Positions 25,586 to 34,255 of a stretch of DNA of 64,000 nt are shown here, piece after piece. Made by a program: the position numbers and the translations under genes. A model generated the notes under the pieces. It ran no database searches, was not told where the DNA came from, and was given only the letters and a program-made list of their open reading frames with translations. This DNA comes from Bradyrhizobium sp. RP6 (GTDB lineage: Bacteria; Pseudomonadota; Alphaproteobacteria; Rhizobiales; Xanthobacteraceae), in contig NZ_RQIT01000015.1 in the NCBI RefSeq assembly GCF_003837805.1, positions 62,001 to 126,000 of the forward strand. Direction: 5' to 3'. The stretch's first letter is position 1. Each line of letters opens with the position of its first letter.

Positions 25586-26800
25586 ATGGCTATGATCGCT
25601 TCATCCCGTGCGCCGCAGGCCGGTGGAAGCCCCGACAGCGACCGCTCGCCCTTCATCCGGCTGAACGAGCTGCTGGCGCCGCATCAGCCGGGTAAGCCCT
25701 TGATCACGCTTGCAGTGGGCGAGCCCCAGCATCCCGTGCCCGACTTCGTCGGCCCGGTGCTGGCGAAACACATCGCCGATTTCGGCCGCTACCCGCTCGG
25801 CAAGGGTATCGAGCCGTTCCGCAAAGCCGCCGGCGCCTGGCTGTCGTCGCGGTTCAAGCTGCCGCGGCCGCTCGATCCCGAGAGCGAGATTCTCGTCCTC
25901 AATGGCAGTCGCGAAGGGCTGTTCTTCGCTGCGATCACCGCGGCGCGCTATGTCGGGCCGCGTCCCGGCAAGCCTGCGATCCTGATGCCGAACCCGTTCT
26001 ATCCGGTCTATGGCGCCGGCGCCCGTGCCGCGGCCTGCGAGCCGGTCTATCTGCCGACTACGGTCGAGAACGGCTTCCTGCCCGATCTCGATGCCATCGA
26101 CGAGGCTACGCTGGCGCGCACGGTGGCGTTCTATCTGGCTTCGCCGGCCAATCCGCAGGGCTCCGTCGCTTCGCCCGATTATTTCAGGCGATTGAAGCAA
26201 CTCGCCGACCGCTACGGCTTCGTGATCCTCAGCGACGAGTGCTATTCCGAGATCTACACCCGCCAGGCTCCGGGCAGCGCGCTGGAATGCGCCGGCCCCG
26301 ACTTCACCCGCGTGGTCGCGTTCCAGTCGCTGTCGAAGCGATCCAACCTGCCTGGCATGCGCGTCGGCTTCGCCGCCGGCGACAAGAAGTTCATCGGCAT
26401 GTTCCTGGAGCTGCGCAACGTTGCGGCGCCGCAGGTGCCGGTGCCGCTCCAGCACGTCGCGACCGTCGCCTATGGCGACGAAGCGCATGTCGAGGAGAAC
26501 CGCAGGCTCTACCGCATCAAGTTCGACCTCGCCGACCAGATCATCGGCAACCGTTACGGCTATCGCCGGCCCGATGCCGGCTTCTGCGTCTGGCTCGACA
26601 CGTCCGCGCTCGGCGACGACGTGTCGGTGACGCTGAGACTCTTCAAGGAGGCAGGTGTGCGCGTGGTGCCCGGCAGCTATCTGGCCCGGCTCCAGCCCGA
26701 CGGCTTCAATCCCGGTGCAGGCTACATTCGGCTCGCACTGGTGCAGGATGGAGAGACCACGGCGCAGGCGCTGCACCGCCTGGTCGAGACTCTGGGTTAG
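25586..26800 (+). CDS. PLP-dependent class I/II aminotransferase (DapC-like)
   Basis: A protein of about 404 residues of the fold-type I aminotransferase superfamily. The PLP lysine is in FQSLSKRSNLPGMRVGF, and ASPANPQGSVAS and LSDECYSEIY form the cofactor site. It resembles N-succinyl-diaminopimelate aminotransferases (lysine and cell-wall precursor pathway), which would fit the neighbouring division gene, but other substrates are possible. In-frame ATGs at 25586 and 25592 and a GTG at 25571 are alternative starts. ftsK follows after nine bases, so they are one operon. Confidence 0.82.
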   Translation: MAMIASSRAPQAGGSPDSDRSPFIRLNELLAPHQPGKPLITLAVGEPQHPVPDFVGPVLAKHIADFGRYPLGKGIEPFRKAAGAWLSSRFKLPRPLDPESEILVLNGSREGLFFAAITAARYVGPRPGKPAILMPNPFYPVYGAGARAAACEPVYLPTTVENGFLPDLDAIDEATLARTVAFYLASPANPQGSVASPDYFRRLKQLADRYGFVILSDECYSEIYTRQAPGSALECAGPDFTRVVAFQSLSKRSNLPGMRVGFAAGDKKFIGMFLELRNVAAPQVPVPLQHVATVAYGDEAHVEENRRLYRIKFDLADQIIGNRYGYRRPDAGFCVWLDTSALGDDVSVTLRLFKEAGVRVVPGSYLARLQPDGFNPGAGYIRLALVQDGETTAQALHRLVETLG

Positions 26801-26809
26801 GCGGGGCCC

Positions 26810-29290
26810 ATGAGCATGTCGGCAATCGAACGTGTCATTCCGCTGGTCGGCCATCTGCCGCCATCGATCCGCGAGGGTCTGGCGCGGCGCATGCGCGAGC
26901 TCACCGGCCTCGGCCTGATCGCGCTGGCGGGCGTCGCCTCGGCGGCGCTGATGACGTGGTCGGTGCAGGACCCCAGCCTCAGCCACGCCACCTCGCGGCC
27001 GATCCGCAACATTCTCGGCTATGCCGGCGCCATCGGCGCCGACCTCGCGATGCAGATTCTCGGGCTCGGCGCCATCATGCTGGTCCTGACGGTTGCGGTG
27101 TGGGGCTGGCGCATGATGACGCATCGCCCGTTCGACCGCGAAGCGCTGCGGCTCGGCTCCTGGATTCTCTGCACGGTGATCGCGGCGGGCTTCGTCAGCT
27201 GCTGGCCGCATGGCGGCGCATGGCCGCTGCCGACCGGCCTCGGCGGCGTGGTCGGCGACGCGCTGGTGCGCGCGCCGGCGGTGATTTTCGGGCCGGCCGG
27301 CACGATCTACCGCATCGTGCTGGGCACGATCCTGTTCGCCGCGATGACCGCGACCTTCCTGATCGCCTGCGGCCTTGGCGCGCGCGAGCAGGACGACGAG
27401 TTCGCGGAGATCGAGGATGATGACAAGCCGCTCGACGAAGACGAGGAGAGCGATCGCGGCTCGGTATCGCTGGGCTGGCTGTTCCACGCGCTGATGAGCA
27501 CCAAGGCGCGGCTGATCTGGCTGCTTGGCGCCGCGTACCGCTCGCTGGTCTCGAGTGGACCGAAGACCAAAGCGGTTGCATTCAGCCGCCAGGAGCCGAA
27601 TCTGGGCGGCGGTCGCGCCGCGCCCTCGATCTCGCCGCAGTCCGAAGACGAGGACCATGAGGACGAGCACGAAGAAGAGGAAGACGAGGAGGAGGAGGAA
27701 GAGGAGCAGCCCGCCGCGCGCGCCCCACGCAAGAAGGCTGCACCGAAGGCCGCGGCGAAGAAGTCCTCCGAGAAGTTCGACCTTCCGTCCGTCTCCATGC
27801 TGGCCGCCCCGAAGGCCGGCGATCGCCAGCCACTCAGCAAGGCCGAGCTGGAGACCAATTCCCGGTCGCTCGAAGGCGTGCTGCAGGATTTCGGCGTGCG
27901 CGGCGAGATCGTGAAGGCCAATCCGGGCCCCGTCGTCACGCTGTACGAGCTGGAGCCGGCGCCCGGCATCAAGTCCTCGCGCGTGATCGGACTCGCCGAC
28001 GACATCGCCCGCTCGATGAGCGCGCTGTCGGCGCGCGTCGCCGTCGTGCCCGGCCGCAACGCGATCGGCATCGAGCTGCCGAACGCCCATCGCGAGAAAG
28101 TCTATTTGCGCGAATTGCTGGTGGCGAAGGAGGCGACCGAGTCGGTGGCAAAGCTGCCGTTGTGCCTCGGCAAGACCATCGGCGGCGAACCTGTCATCAT
28201 CGATCTCGCCCGCACGCCGCACATGCTGATCGCCGGTACCACCGGCTCGGGCAAGTCGGTCGCGATCAACACCATGATTCTCAGCCTGGTCTACCGGCTG
28301 CGCCCGGACCAGTGCCGGCTGATCATGGTCGACCCGAAGATGCTCGAGCTCTCCGTCTATGACGGCATTCCCCATCTGCTCACGCCCGTCGTGACCGATC
28401 CGAAGAAGGCGGTGGTCGCGCTGAAATGGGCTGTGCGCGAGATGGAAGAGCGCTACAAGAATATGGCCAAGCTCGGTGTGCGCAATATCGACGGCTACAA
28501 TACGCGCCTGCTCGAATTGAAGGCCAAGGGTGAGGAGCCGACGCGCACGGTGCACACCGGCTTCGACAAAGAAACCGGCAAGGCGATCTACGAGGAAGAG
28601 AAGCTCTCGCTCGACCCGCTGCCTTATATCGTCATCATCGTCGACGAAATGGCCGACCTGATGATGGTCGCCGGCAAGGACATCGAAGGCGCGGTGCAGC
28701 GTCTCGCGCAGATGGCGCGCGCCGCAGGCCTGCACGTGATCCTTGCCACGCAGCGTCCGTCGGTCGACGTCATCACCGGCACCATCAAGGCGAACTTCCC
28801 GACCCGCATCGCCTTCCAGGTCACGTCCAAGATCGACAGCCGCACCATCCTCGGCGAGATGGGCGCCGAGCAGCTGCTCGGCCAGGGCGACATGCTCTAC
28901 ATGGCCGGCGGCGGCCGCATCAGCCGCGTGCACGGACCTTTCGCCTCGGACGAGGAAGTCGAGAAGGTGGTGCGTCACCTCAAGACGCAGGGACAGCCGG
29001 AATATCTCGAAGCGGTCACCGCCGAAGAGCCGACCGAGGACGAGGACGGCGCCGTGTTCGACGCGACCGGCATGGGGGGGGATGGCGGCGGCGATCTATT
29101 CCAGCAGGCGGTTGCCATCGTCAAACGTGATCGCAAGGCCTCGACCAGCTATATCCAGCGCCGCCTGCAAATCGGCTATAACCGCGCCGCATCACTGATG
29201 GAGCGCATGGAACTGGAGGGCATCGTCGGTCCCGCCAACCACGCCGGCAAGCGCGAGATTCTGGTCGAGGAAGAAGACAGCCATATGTGA
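26810..29290 (+). CDS. ftsK: DNA translocase FtsK
   Basis: An 826-residue divisome ATPase that pumps chromosome termini through the closing septum and activates XerCD at dif. Four membrane segments lie in the first ~190 residues, followed by an acidic low-complexity linker (about 275-305, mostly D/E) and an Ala/Lys stretch. The motor has Walker A GTTGSGKS at 476-483 and Walker B around IIIVDEMAD (about 609-615). The C-terminal winged-helix gamma domain (STSYIQRRLQIGYNRAASLM) reads KOPS orientation. The linker is short compared with E. coli. It overlaps the next frame by a few bases. Confidence 0.96.
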   Translation: MSMSAIERVIPLVGHLPPSIREGLARRMRELTGLGLIALAGVASAALMTWSVQDPSLSHATSRPIRNILGYAGAIGADLAMQILGLGAIMLVLTVAVWGWRMMTHRPFDREALRLGSWILCTVIAAGFVSCWPHGGAWPLPTGLGGVVGDALVRAPAVIFGPAGTIYRIVLGTILFAAMTATFLIACGLGAREQDDEFAEIEDDDKPLDEDEESDRGSVSLGWLFHALMSTKARLIWLLGAAYRSLVSSGPKTKAVAFSRQEPNLGGGRAAPSISPQSEDEDHEDEHEEEEDEEEEEEEQPAARAPRKKAAPKAAAKKSSEKFDLPSVSMLAAPKAGDRQPLSKAELETNSRSLEGVLQDFGVRGEIVKANPGPVVTLYELEPAPGIKSSRVIGLADDIARSMSALSARVAVVPGRNAIGIELPNAHREKVYLRELLVAKEATESVAKLPLCLGKTIGGEPVIIDLARTPHMLIAGTTGSGKSVAINTMILSLVYRLRPDQCRLIMVDPKMLELSVYDGIPHLLTPVVTDPKKAVVALKWAVREMEERYKNMAKLGVRNIDGYNTRLLELKAKGEEPTRTVHTGFDKETGKAIYEEEKLSLDPLPYIVIIVDEMADLMMVAGKDIEGAVQRLAQMARAAGLHVILATQRPSVDVITGTIKANFPTRIAFQVTSKIDSRTILGEMGAEQLLGQGDMLYMAGGGRISRVHGPFASDEEVEKVVRHLKTQGQPEYLEAVTAEEPTEDEDGAVFDATGMGGDGGGDLFQQAVAIVKRDRKASTSYIQRRLQIGYNRAASLMERMELEGIVGPANHAGKREILVEEEDSHM

Positions 29291-29385
29291 GGCGAGCCGC
29301 ATCGAGGCATCATTTCACGCAAAATCGATATCTGCTTTTGCCCGAAATCACGCTAGAAAGGCGCCCAGCCATACAGGACGACGCG

Positions 29386-30195
29386 TTGATCAGACATCCG
29401 GACATCCGATACGCTGCCACCATCGCCGCGCGAAGCGCGCGCGTGGCCGGCGTGCTTCTCGTCACCGCCGCGATGGTGACCACGGCGTCGTTCGCGCAGA
29501 CCGTGCCCGTGCCGAAGCCTGCACCGAAGGGCCGCGATGGCGCGCCTGCCGGCGGGCCCGCTGTCACCGGCGCGACGCAGACGCCGCCCAATCCGGTCAT
29601 CCCGGATCCGCGGCGCAACGTGCCGAGCAGCATCTTCCAGACCTTCGATGCCAACCAGAAGGCGCAGGCGGCCAAGGTCAGCGCCTATCTGTCGTCGCTT
29701 CAGACATTGGTCGGGAATTTCGTCCAGGTCGGCCCCGACGGCAGCAAGACGCAGGGCGATTTCTACATCCAGAAGCCGGGCAAGGTGCGCTTCGAATATG
29801 ACGCGCCGAGCCCGATCGACATCGTCGCCGACGGATCCTCGCTGGTGGTGCGCGACCGCAAGCTCGCGACCCAGGACGTCTATCCGCTGTCGCAGACACC
29901 GCTGCGCTTCCTGCTGTCCGACCGCATCGACCTGATGAAGGACACCAACGTCGTCAGCGTCTCGGCCGACGACGTCTATGTCAGCGTCACCATCGAGGAG
30001 AAGCAGGCGCTGGTCGGCACCAGCCGGCTGCTCCTGATGTTCGGCGCCAAGGACGGCCAGCTCAAGCAGTGGACCGTCACCGACCCGCAGGGCTACGACA
30101 CCACGATCGCGGTCTACAATCTGGATTCGAGCAAGAAGCTCGACCCCGGCATGTTCAAGATCGACTTCACCAATTACGGCCCGTCGCCCGGATAG
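29386..30195 (+). CDS. lolA: Outer-membrane lipoprotein carrier protein LolA family
   Basis: A periplasmic chaperone that ferries lipoproteins from LolCDE to the outer membrane. The core domain (FVQVGPDGSKTQGDFYIQKP, KVRFEYDAPSPIDIVADGSS, LRFLLSDRIDLMKD) is typical of LolA. The N-terminus is uncertain: a TTG at 29386 gives about 269 residues with a signal-like segment (VAGVLLVTAAMVTTASFAQ), whereas a GTG at 29287, overlapping the ftsK stop, would give 302 residues. A Pro-rich linker (about residues 40-75) precedes the core. It is co-transcribed with ftsK. Confidence 0.85.
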   Translation: MIRHPDIRYAATIAARSARVAGVLLVTAAMVTTASFAQTVPVPKPAPKGRDGAPAGGPAVTGATQTPPNPVIPDPRRNVPSSIFQTFDANQKAQAAKVSAYLSSLQTLVGNFVQVGPDGSKTQGDFYIQKPGKVRFEYDAPSPIDIVADGSSLVVRDRKLATQDVYPLSQTPLRFLLSDRIDLMKDTNVVSVSADDVYVSVTIEEKQALVGTSRLLLMFGAKDGQLKQWTVTDPQGYDTTIAVYNLDSSKKLDPGMFKIDFTNYGPSPG

Positions 30196-30200
30196 GTCGG

Positions 30201-30257
30201 TCTCGTGTCCCGGACGCTGTGCGGCACGAAGTGACGCTCAGCGTCCGGGGAACGAGA
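30201..30257. repeat. Palindromic element with 10-bp arms behind lolA
   Basis: CCGGACGCTG (30210-30219) pairs with CAGCGTCCGG (30239-30248), and TCTCGT/ACGAGA extend the stem. It starts six bases after the lolA stop and may end transcription or stabilise the 3' end. Confidence 0.6.
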
Positions 30258-30288
30258 GAGTTTACCCGCCATTCATAGGCAAAAGACA

Positions 30289-30319
30289 GTGGGCACCGGC
30301 GCTTTGCGCCTTTGCCCAC
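30289..30319. repeat. GTGGGCA hairpin before xthA
   Basis: GTGGGCACCGGCGC and GCGCCTTTGCCCAC form an imperfect hairpin of about 31 bases, 30 bases before the xthA start. It is likely another small repeated palindrome, possibly part of the xthA leader. Confidence 0.5.
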
Positions 30320-30349
30320 CCGACGAGAGCTTGCTAAGACGCATTCCCC

Positions 30350-31165
30350 ATGCGTCTTTCCCTGACAACCTGGAACATCAATTCGGTGCGGCTGCGCATC
30401 GACCTGGTCGCAAAATTCCTGAAGAGCGCGCGGCCGGAGGTGCTGTGCCTGCAGGAGACCAAATGCATCGACGATGCCTTTCCGCTGAAGCGCTTCAAGC
30501 GGCTCGGCTACGAGCACGTCGCGCTGAACGGGCAGAAGGGCTATCACGGCGTCGCCATCGTCTCGAAGATTCCCTTCGAGTCCAAGGACATCCGTACCTT
30601 CTGCGACAAGGTGGATTCGCGCCACATATCCGTGTCCTTCGGAACCAAGGCGGGCATCGCAAAGCCGCTGGTGCTGCATAATTTCTACGTGCCCGCCGGC
30701 GGCGACATTCCCGATCCCGCGCTGAACGAGAAGTTCGACCACAAGCTTCGCTTCCTCGACGAGATGAAGGCGTGCGAGCCGCTGCATCCGCGCGGTGAGG
30801 ACCGCCACATCCTGGTCGGCGATCTCAACGTCGCCCCGCACGAGAACGACGTGTGGTCGCACAGGCAGCTTCTGAAAGTTGTCTCGCACACACCTGTCGA
30901 AACCGAGAAGCTGAAGGCGGCACTCGCCGCCGGCGAATGGATCGACGTCGCGCGCGAGCGCATCCCGATGTCGGAGAAGGTCTATACGTGGTGGAGCTAT
31001 CGTTCCGCCGACTGGACCGTCGGCGACCGCGGCCGCAGGCTCGATCACATCTGGGTCTCGCGTGCGCTGAAGGACGCGGTCAGCGACTTCAAGATCCTGC
31101 GCGATGCGCGGAGCTGGGAGCGGCCGTCGGACCACGTGCCGGTGACGGTGACGATCGAGGTGTGA
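30350..31165 (+). CDS. xthA: Exodeoxyribonuclease III
   Basis: A 271-residue AP endonuclease/3' exonuclease of base-excision repair. Motifs in order are TTWNINSVRLR at the N-terminus, LCLQETKCID (metal-binding Glu), VGDLNVAPHENDVW and the C-terminal RRLDHIWVSRAL and WERPSDHVPV, where the Asp-His pair completes the active site. Length is normal for the family. It is the last plus-strand gene of the ftsK group. Confidence 0.94.
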   Translation: MRLSLTTWNINSVRLRIDLVAKFLKSARPEVLCLQETKCIDDAFPLKRFKRLGYEHVALNGQKGYHGVAIVSKIPFESKDIRTFCDKVDSRHISVSFGTKAGIAKPLVLHNFYVPAGGDIPDPALNEKFDHKLRFLDEMKACEPLHPRGEDRHILVGDLNVAPHENDVWSHRQLLKVVSHTPVETEKLKAALAAGEWIDVARERIPMSEKVYTWWSYRSADWTVGDRGRRLDHIWVSRALKDAVSDFKILRDARSWERPSDHVPVTVTIEV

Positions 31166-31174
31166 GCCCCTGCC

Positions 31175-31277
31175 GTCATTCCGGGGCGCGCGCAGCGCGA
31201 GCCCGGAATCCATTCATCCGTTAACGCTGCGGTTCGATGGATTCCGGGCTCGCGAATTCGTCGCGCCCCGGAATGAC
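31175..31277. repeat. Family A palindromic repeat
   Basis: GTCATTCCGGGGCGCGCGCA and GAGCCCGGAATCCA pair with TGGATTCCGGGCTC and GCGCCCCGGAATGAC over about 103 bases; inner bases CATC...GATG add pairs. It sits between the convergent xthA and cyclic-nucleotide-binding genes. Confidence 0.8.
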
Positions 31278-31288
31278 GACGGAGAGGT

Positions 31289-31732
31289 TCACGACGTCAG
31301 CTTCGCCCCGGCCATCAGGATATCGCTGGCGATCTGGCTGGAGCGCACCGCGAATTCGTCGCGGAGGCGAACGGCGGCGGCGGGGTCGCTTTCGAGCACA
31401 CGCTGGAACAGGCTGCGTGCAACGCGGATGACGGAAGAATGCTCCAGCGCGATCGCGCGCGATGGCCGCTTCATCGGCACCACCAGTGCGAGCTCGCCGA
31501 TCAGCGCGCCGGGGCCGGCGATCATTTCGGCGCCGGCGCCGTCCTCGACCCTGAAGGCGCCGCGCTGGACCACGAAGCCGGCATCGGCGTCGTCGCCGAG
31601 ATTGAACAGGACGTCACCGCGGACGAAGTCACGCTGCTCGGAACCGATCGCCACCATGCGCAACGAGGCGTCTCCCAACAGGCGCAGTGTCGGGACACGC
31701 TCGAGAAGCGCTACGTCGTCGTCGATTGACAT
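31289..31732 (-). CDS. Stand-alone cyclic nucleotide-binding domain protein
   Basis: A 147-residue protein consisting of little more than a cNMP-binding (CAP_ED) fold: RGDVLFNLGDDADAGFVVQ is the first half and ALIGELALVVPMKRPSRAIA is the phosphate-binding cassette, with R in PSRA in the ligand position. There is no DNA-binding or channel domain, so it may sense cAMP/cGMP for a partner. It is 60 bases downstream of an OmpR-type response regulator on the same strand and is probably in its operon. Confidence 0.85.
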   Translation of the reverse strand: MSIDDDVALLERVPTLRLLGDASLRMVAIGSEQRDFVRGDVLFNLGDDADAGFVVQRGAFRVEDGAGAEMIAGPGALIGELALVVPMKRPSRAIALEHSSVIRVARSLFQRVLESDPAAAVRLRDEFAVRSSQIASDILMAGAKLTS

Positions 31733-31792
31733 TCCGGTCCGTGGCTCGAGGAACGCGCCAATTTACGACGAATCGCGCGTTTCCGGAACGTA

Positions 31793-32479
31793 TCACGGCA
31801 CCAGCTTGTAGCCACCGGCTTCGGTGACCAGGATCTCGGGGTTGGCGGCGTCCTTCTCGATCTTCTGGCGAAGCCGATAGATGTGGGTTTCCAGCGTGTG
31901 GGTGGTGACGCCGGAATTATAGCCCCAGACCTCCTGGAGCAGGGTCTCGCGCGACACCGGCATCTGGCCGGCCCGGTAGAGGAAGCGGAGAATCGCCGTT
32001 TCCTTCTCGGTCAGGCGGACCTTGCGCGCATTGGCCGCCGTCAGCATCTTCGAGCCGGGACGGAAGGAGTAGGGGCCGACCGAGAACACCGCGTCCTCGC
32101 TGGCTTCGTGCTGGCGGAGCTGGGCACGGATGCGGGCGAGCAGAACGGCGAAGCGGAAGGGTTTTGCGACATAGTCGTTGGCGCCGGATTCCAGCCCCAG
32201 GATCGTATCGGAATCGGTGTCGTGCCCGGTCAACATGATGATCGGGGCCTTGAATCCGCCCTTGCGCAACGAACGGACAACTTCGCGGCCGTCAGTATCG
32301 GGTAGGCCGACATCCATCAGGACGAGATCGGGAGAATTTGCCTTGGCGGCGCTCGCGCCCTTGGCGCCGGTATCCACGGCGGAGGCTTCGAATTCTTCGT
32401 GCAGCGATAATTGCTCCACCAGCGTGTCGCGCAGATCGGTATCGTCATCCACGATGAGGATCTTGCGGGCGTTGGGCAT
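31793..32479 (-). CDS. OmpR-family response regulator
   Basis: A 228-residue two-component regulator. The receiver domain has the acidic pocket (VDDDTD) and the phospho-acceptor Asp56 in LVLMDVGLPDTDG, with Lys in VAKPFRF; the winged-helix output domain ends TLETHIYRLRQKIEKD. No sensor kinase is encoded nearby, so it is an orphan here. It resembles regulators of the CtrA/CenR/RprY type only in general terms, so no symbol is given. Confidence 0.88.
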   Translation of the reverse strand: MPNARKILIVDDDTDLRDTLVEQLSLHEEFEASAVDTGAKGASAAKANSPDLVLMDVGLPDTDGREVVRSLRKGGFKAPIIMLTGHDTDSDTILGLESGANDYVAKPFRFAVLLARIRAQLRQHEASEDAVFSVGPYSFRPGSKMLTAANARKVRLTEKETAILRFLYRAGQMPVSRETLLQEVWGYNSGVTTHTLETHIYRLRQKIEKDAANPEILVTEAGGYKLVP

Positions 32480-32657
32480 GGGAGGTCATCCTTTTAGGGT
32501 CCGGCTCGGCGCGCATCCATGCCGCACCCAGCCGCGAGGGGAAGTTTAGGGTCGCCGTTGTTTTTGTTGTTCGTGTTGAAGTAGTGGGCTGTTACCGATT
32601 CACAAGCCAAAAGCACTCTAGCTCAGAATAGCAGGGCGATTTGATGAATGTCCTGTA

Positions 32658-33251
32658 ATGAATTCGACATTGCACGTTCACATGAAAAATAAAGCAACTT
32701 CAGTTGGTTACGCCAGTAATCGAAGCGCGATGCCGCTGTCTGCGATCCGTGTTAAGGCTGCGGCCGGAAACCCGCGCCGGGGCTGGCTGACGGCCGGGAC
32801 GCTGACCATCCCGGTTGCATTGGGGCGGGGCGGCATTCTGGCCAACAAGCGCGAGGGCGATGGCGGCACGCCCAGGGGCAGCTTCCGTCCCAGACGGCTG
32901 TGGTGGCGGGGCGACCGGCACAGCCGCCCCCCGACGTTGTTGCCGACCCGGATGATCACCGGCGCAGACGCCTGGTGCGAGGATCCACGGGACCGCCGAT
33001 ACAATCAGGGCATCCGGCTCGGAGAGGGGCAGGGCGGTGACCGGCTCAAGCGGGCCGACCACCTCTATGACTTCATTATCGAGATCGACCACAACACCAG
33101 ACCACGCATTGCCGGGCGCGGCAGCGCGGTGTTCCTGCACCTCGCCCGCGACAATTTCGGCCCGACCGCGGGCTGCGTCTCCATGACGAAATCTGCGATG
33201 CTGCAATTGCTGCGGCGCCTGGGCCCGCGAACAAGAATCATCATCGGGTGA
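32658..33251 (+). CDS. L,D-transpeptidase (YkuD) family protein
   Basis: A protein of up to 197 residues with the YkuD catalytic block HLARDNFGPTAGCVSM (His and Cys of the active site) near residue 165 and a substrate loop GDGGTPRGSF. L,D-transpeptidases cross-link peptidoglycan or attach lipoproteins. No signal peptide or membrane segment is seen, unusual for an envelope enzyme. The first 24 residues look non-homologous, and the ATG at 32730 (MPLSAIRVKAA) is a reasonable alternative start giving 173 residues. Confidence 0.8.
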   Translation: MNSTLHVHMKNKATSVGYASNRSAMPLSAIRVKAAAGNPRRGWLTAGTLTIPVALGRGGILANKREGDGGTPRGSFRPRRLWWRGDRHSRPPTLLPTRMITGADAWCEDPRDRRYNQGIRLGEGQGGDRLKRADHLYDFIIEIDHNTRPRIAGRGSAVFLHLARDNFGPTAGCVSMTKSAMLQLLRRLGPRTRIIIG

Positions 33252-33294
33252 GTGTGCATGCTCGACAACGACCGAATCGTTTAAGTCGCCGCCA

Positions 33295-33413
33295 TCCTTG
33301 CAAGGAGCCCTTGCGACGAAGCAATCCAGGGTCCCCGCGGAAAGATTCTGGATTGCTTCGCGGAGCCTGTCATCGGGCCGCGCTCTGCGCGGCCCCGTTG
33401 GCTCGCAACGACG
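33295..33413. repeat. Family D palindromic repeat
   Basis: TTGCAAGGAGCCCTTGCGAC with AAGCAATCCAGGGTCC on one side and GATTCTGGATTGCTTC with GGCTCGCAACGACG on the other. A closely related element is at 41554-41640. It separates the convergent L,D-transpeptidase and YggS genes. Confidence 0.7.
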
Positions 33414-33456
33414 AAATCGATGGCGGTTTGCTGAGCGCGTACCCCGCGAACGGCTC

Positions 33457-34146
33457 TTACCTGTGCCCGAAAATCGCACTCCCCACGCGCACATGCGTGG
33501 CGCCGAGCATGATCGCCGTCGCAAAATCGGCGCTCATGCCCATCGAGAGATTCTTCAACCCATTACGCGCCGCGATCTTGGCGGTGAGAGCAAAGTGCGC
33601 AGCCGGCGGTTCGTCGACCGGCGGGATGCACATCAGTCCGGAGATCGCGAGCCCATAGGTGTCGCGACAGTTCGCGAGGAAGGCATCGGCCTCGTCGGGC
33701 GCGATGCCGGCCTTCTGCGGCTCCTCGCCGGTGTTGATCTGGACGAAGAGTTGCGGGTGCTTGTTCTGGGATTCGATTTCCTTGGCTAACGCTTGGCAAA
33801 TGCTCGGGCGGTCGACCGAATGGATGGCGTCGAACAGCGCGACCGCGTCTTTCGCCTTGTTGGATTGCAGCGGCCCGATCAGATGCAGCGCGATATCGGG
33901 GTAAACAGACGTTAATGCCGGCCACTTGGTTTTGGCCTCCTGCACCCGATTCTCGCCGAATACGCGCTGTCCGGCGGCGATGACCGGGATAATTGCATCG
34001 GCGGCGAAAGTCTTGGACACCGCGATCAGCGTCACCGAGGCGCGGTCGCGCCGCGCGTCCTTGCAGGCGCGGGCGATTTCAGCTTCGACCGCGGCGAGCG
34101 CGTTTGGTGAATGGCCGGTTACCGGCGCGGCATTGGCTTCTGTCAT
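33457..34146 (-). CDS. YggS-family PLP homeostasis protein
   Basis: A 229-residue single-domain fold-type III PLP protein (PLPBP/YggS). The PLP lysine is in TLIAVSKTF, followed by FGENRVQEA, LHLIGPLQSNKAKD, and the phosphate-binding end SMGMSADFATAI. It controls cytoplasmic vitamin B6 and amino-acid balance and has no known catalytic activity. It is divergent from the membrane GGDEF gene. Confidence 0.93.
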   Translation of the reverse strand: MTEANAAPVTGHSPNALAAVEAEIARACKDARRDRASVTLIAVSKTFAADAIIPVIAAGQRVFGENRVQEAKTKWPALTSVYPDIALHLIGPLQSNKAKDAVALFDAIHSVDRPSICQALAKEIESQNKHPQLFVQINTGEEPQKAGIAPDEADAFLANCRDTYGLAISGLMCIPPVDEPPAAHFALTAKIAARNGLKNLSMGMSADFATAIMLGATHVRVGSAIFGHR

Positions 34147-34176
34147 GACGTCTCTTGGCTGCGATCGTAGCCCGGG

Positions 34177-34191
34177 TTAAATCCAATTTTA
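34177..34191. promoter_or_regulatory. Near-CtrA site
   Basis: TTAAATCCAATTTTA fits TTAA-N7-TTAA with one mismatch and is flanked by GG/CC. It lies between yggS (minus) and the GGDEF gene (plus), about 65 bases before the latter's start. Confidence 0.3.
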
Positions 34192-34255
34192 CCGAGTTCA
34201 AGAAACAGTTTTTGAACCCTTCGCTTTACCTTGCTCCACGGGGTGGGTAGCGAAG

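Noticed and set aside
25601..28978. Very long open frame on the strand opposite ftsK
   Set aside because: It is antisense to the aminotransferase and ftsK genes, has a His/Arg/Asp-rich composition with no recognisable motif, and follows from the high GC content and codon bias of the real genes.
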